DNA of 64,000 nucleotides. Origin: Fasciolopsis buskii. Its lineage: Eukaryota; Platyhelminthes; Trematoda; Plagiorchiida; Fasciolidae. Below the pieces are notes generated by a model. It searched no databases. It was not told the DNA's origin and saw only the letters and a program-made list of their open reading frames with translations. Each line of letters opens with the position of its first letter. The first letter of the stretch is position 1. Shown here piece after piece: positions 61,438 through 64,000 of the stretch. A program made the translations under genes and the position numbers. Location: NCBI GenBank assembly GCA_008360955.1, contig LUCM01009331.1, positions 7,130 through 71,129 of the forward strand, given 5' to 3'.

Positions 61438-64000
61438 ATCCAGTGAAGTTTGAGTTAGTCCTTTGTTTATCCGTTTTTGCACTCAATTGCTTCATAATGC
61501 ATTTGGTTATCGAGATTTCCGGAGTGAAACTGCTTTTGATATATTGTCACAGAAGAGATAAAATGTGGTATAGAGTATTTTATTTGGTGACTTATTGTGA
61601 AACAAGTAAGTGATCCGGGGTTCGAATTTATTTTTACGATTCGGATACAATTTAAACCTAGGATAAAACTTCAATATTAACATTTCGTGACAAAAGGTCG
61701 TTTAAAAGAATCTTCTGCAACACTAACCTGAACCGTACACGTTACGGCAGAAAAAGGCATCTGATGTTTGCTTGCGCGAACCGTCCACCACGTTTTTGTA
61801 TGGTCCTTCTGTTCTCAATTCACTTTGACCCGTCAGGGTGAAGCTGACACTAGAGTCGATCGACGAGCCTTAAGGTATAGCATGTAGAGTCGATAAATAT
61901 CCGAACGAGAGATTGAATGACACTCAGAAATTGCGCTGCTTCAAACCAGCCGCACAGTCGACCGACCTCGTCATACCCTGTATCGAGCAGATACAGTCAA
62001 CTGGAATGAGGTAACCAGATATGCCTAGAGCCATGGTTGAATCGAAACCGATCATGAAGGTTAGCCTAAAGTCGCTAGGGGCAGTTCATGCAACTCTCCA
62101 GGGCAAAATATGGGAGTATTCATTACACTGTAGAGAGAAAGCCTATTTTATGTGAAAGCAGGCGCGAATTGACCGGGTAACAGCAAATGGTTTCTCTACT
62201 CATCCCGGTTCAAACGCACGTCGAGAAACAGAACTTTGCACGATGCCTTCGCGATTAATGGGGTTTACGTGGGAACAAATTTTGTACGCGATGGTTTATC
62301 TTGCCAACATGTTCACTCGCTAGATAAGTTGTTCAAGAGAATCGTCAAACAGGTTTATTTCGTTCTGCGATCAATTGTACAATGGGGAGGTAGAATCCAG
62401 TGAAAAAAGTGACTGTTTTATGCGCCATAATGCCGTACAAATCACACTGACAACAACCGTGATATGTGTCAATGCATCTTCACCACGCTAACGAATCATC
62501 TTTCACAATAATTTGGACGCAAGGCCAATGGGTCGCACTATGAGTGGATCGAAGTTGTGGCCAATCTACCTAGAAGGAAAAAGTGAATGGATCGGCCTGT
62601 GCAGAAAGTGCTATCAAGAGGAGTAAGCTTGGAACCACGGCACAATAAATAAAAAAGTCACGCATTAAATGCCTGTTTTTGCTCCGAAAGATCATAGTAT
62701 GTTGTGATACCTACCGGGATGTATACCCGGTCGAACTTCCTAGGTCAATGTTCAGAGTTTTGAAGAGTTATAGAATGCCCGGGAGTTGTCGGCTTTTGAG
62801 GATGATTGCTAACACAGTGCCCTGGAAGAATTCGCATCATATCAGAAACGTAGATTAGACTAAATGTCACTGTACCATGCTATTGTTAATATTTTTTTCT
62901 TCAAACGCTTTTGACAAGTGAATGATTTCGGGAACGACATTTTTGCATGTACCACATTTGCCTTACAAATGCGGTCTAGGAAATGTAAGCATCTAGCCTA
63001 ATTTTTATTCATATACCTTTCTTCCCTGGAGTTCACCATGGCTACTTACCATCGGCACGCATACATGGCTTCTGGAAAGTTTATCATTGGCCACTGGTGG
63101 TTTGAAAATCAGCTTCCTGACGGTGAATGTAAATTTTCCACGTTCCAGTCTGTTAATCGTCGAGGGATTCTCACTCGGCAGTCATTATTTTATCTCAATT
63201 GTATGTCAGAGTGTTTGTACATTTGATGGGATACTTGAAAAGATAAACACTTAGAAAAAGGGAAATAATCGTTACCGTTTATTTCCTTCTAGCTAATGAT
63301 AAGGAGGGGAGCAAAAATTGTTCAAAATGCGCTTCATCCACCGCGGAAATGTTTACACGTATTTTGTGAAAGCGCACACGTAGACAGGCCCTATCACTTA
63401 GATCAGTTTATCTTACCTACCAGTTCATTCTTCTGAGGAGCATACTCGCATTTCTCGGCTGCAAGCTGCAAAAGGCCAGTGGAGGTATCTTCCTCTTAGG
63501 CTGGCAACTTGTGGGGGAACTGGTAACCAAAAAGATGAACAGTCTTATATTAGGTAGGAGGCGAATTTCAGCTTGTATATTTTATTCTACTCATTTGCCA
63601 CGTATTCCCGGTTTCGTAATACTTACCACACTAGAAGCACGAATCTCTATCACTTGACGAGTTTGGACACAAGATTAAAGAATAAAATCTAGTCTGTGAG
63701 TAAAGCAAACGGTGATCCAATAGAACTCAACGCTGAAAAAACGGGGATTTAAAAGCCATTACGGGGACCATGTTCTTTTAGCAGTTACGGCATGTTCCTC
63801 CATGTAATCCACTGTTTACGATGCGGTTGTACGTCTGTATGTGTTTCTTTGCGGGTGCAAAACCAACAGAAATATAACTCAATCTGAAATATCCGGGGAG
63901 TTGAGTGAAAATCGCAGGTTGGTTGCGAAACGAAATAAGTATGTTACCACTTTTGCCAGATAGATAACATTTCTTTTTATTCCTCTTTCAGGATCCACAA
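61438..64000. other. 3' flank of the MNS1-like gene, no gene recognised
   Basis: An AATAAA occurs at 62644-62649, 1.2 kb past the stop, but its use is unproven. Minus-strand text at about 62.0-62.4 kb looks like an old retroelement, but no motif can be fixed. A 62-codon frame at 63038 has no recognisable domain. Confidence 0.35.

Overview
This is a nuclear genome segment of an animal, most likely a flatworm and probably a digenean trematode. The grounds are one widely split gene whose 5' introns are only 29-49 nt long while its later introns run to several kb (a layout described for schistosomes), and a dense load of decayed RTE-like and CR1/jockey-like LINEs, Ty3/Gypsy-like pol fragments, a Penelope-like fragment and tRNA-derived SINEs. 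There are no prokaryotic operons, CRISPR arrays, rRNA genes or credible tRNA genes. The species is an inference.

The main gene lies on the + strand from about 21.4 to 61.4 kb. Eleven exons chain together with matching splice phases and encode a charged, continuously coiled-coil protein of about 470 residues, or about 593 if an upstream exon is coding. From recalled family sequence it matches MNS1 (meiosis-specific nuclear structural protein 1), a TPH-domain protein inside the doublet microtubules of cilia and sperm flagella. It ends with a TAA at 61435-61437.

Region by region: 0.2-1.3 kb CR1-like LINE relic; 2.5-3.6 kb fold-back repeat; 4.4-4.9 kb possible minus-strand coding piece; 6.6-7.5 kb RTE relic; 7.9 kb SINE; 9.1-12.2 kb jockey/CR1-like LINE with a broken RT active site; 12.8-14.4 kb candidate unidentified minus-strand multi-exon gene; 14.5-16.9 kb minus-strand LINE and Gypsy relics; 19.7 kb SINE; 21.4-22.8 kb first five exons of the MNS1-like gene; 22.8-29.1 kb intron holding a 443-bp near-perfect inverted repeat around an antisense RTE LINE; 29.3-46.8 kb giant intron with paired inverted SINEs, an antisense LINE and an antisense Penelope-like fragment; 46.9-56.1 kb intron with a candidate cassette exon, a sense Gypsy fragment and more SINEs; 56.1-61.4 kb last four exons with an antisense RTE fragment between two of them; 61.4-64 kb nothing identified.

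All family assignments come from reading translations against remembered family motifs. No database search was run.
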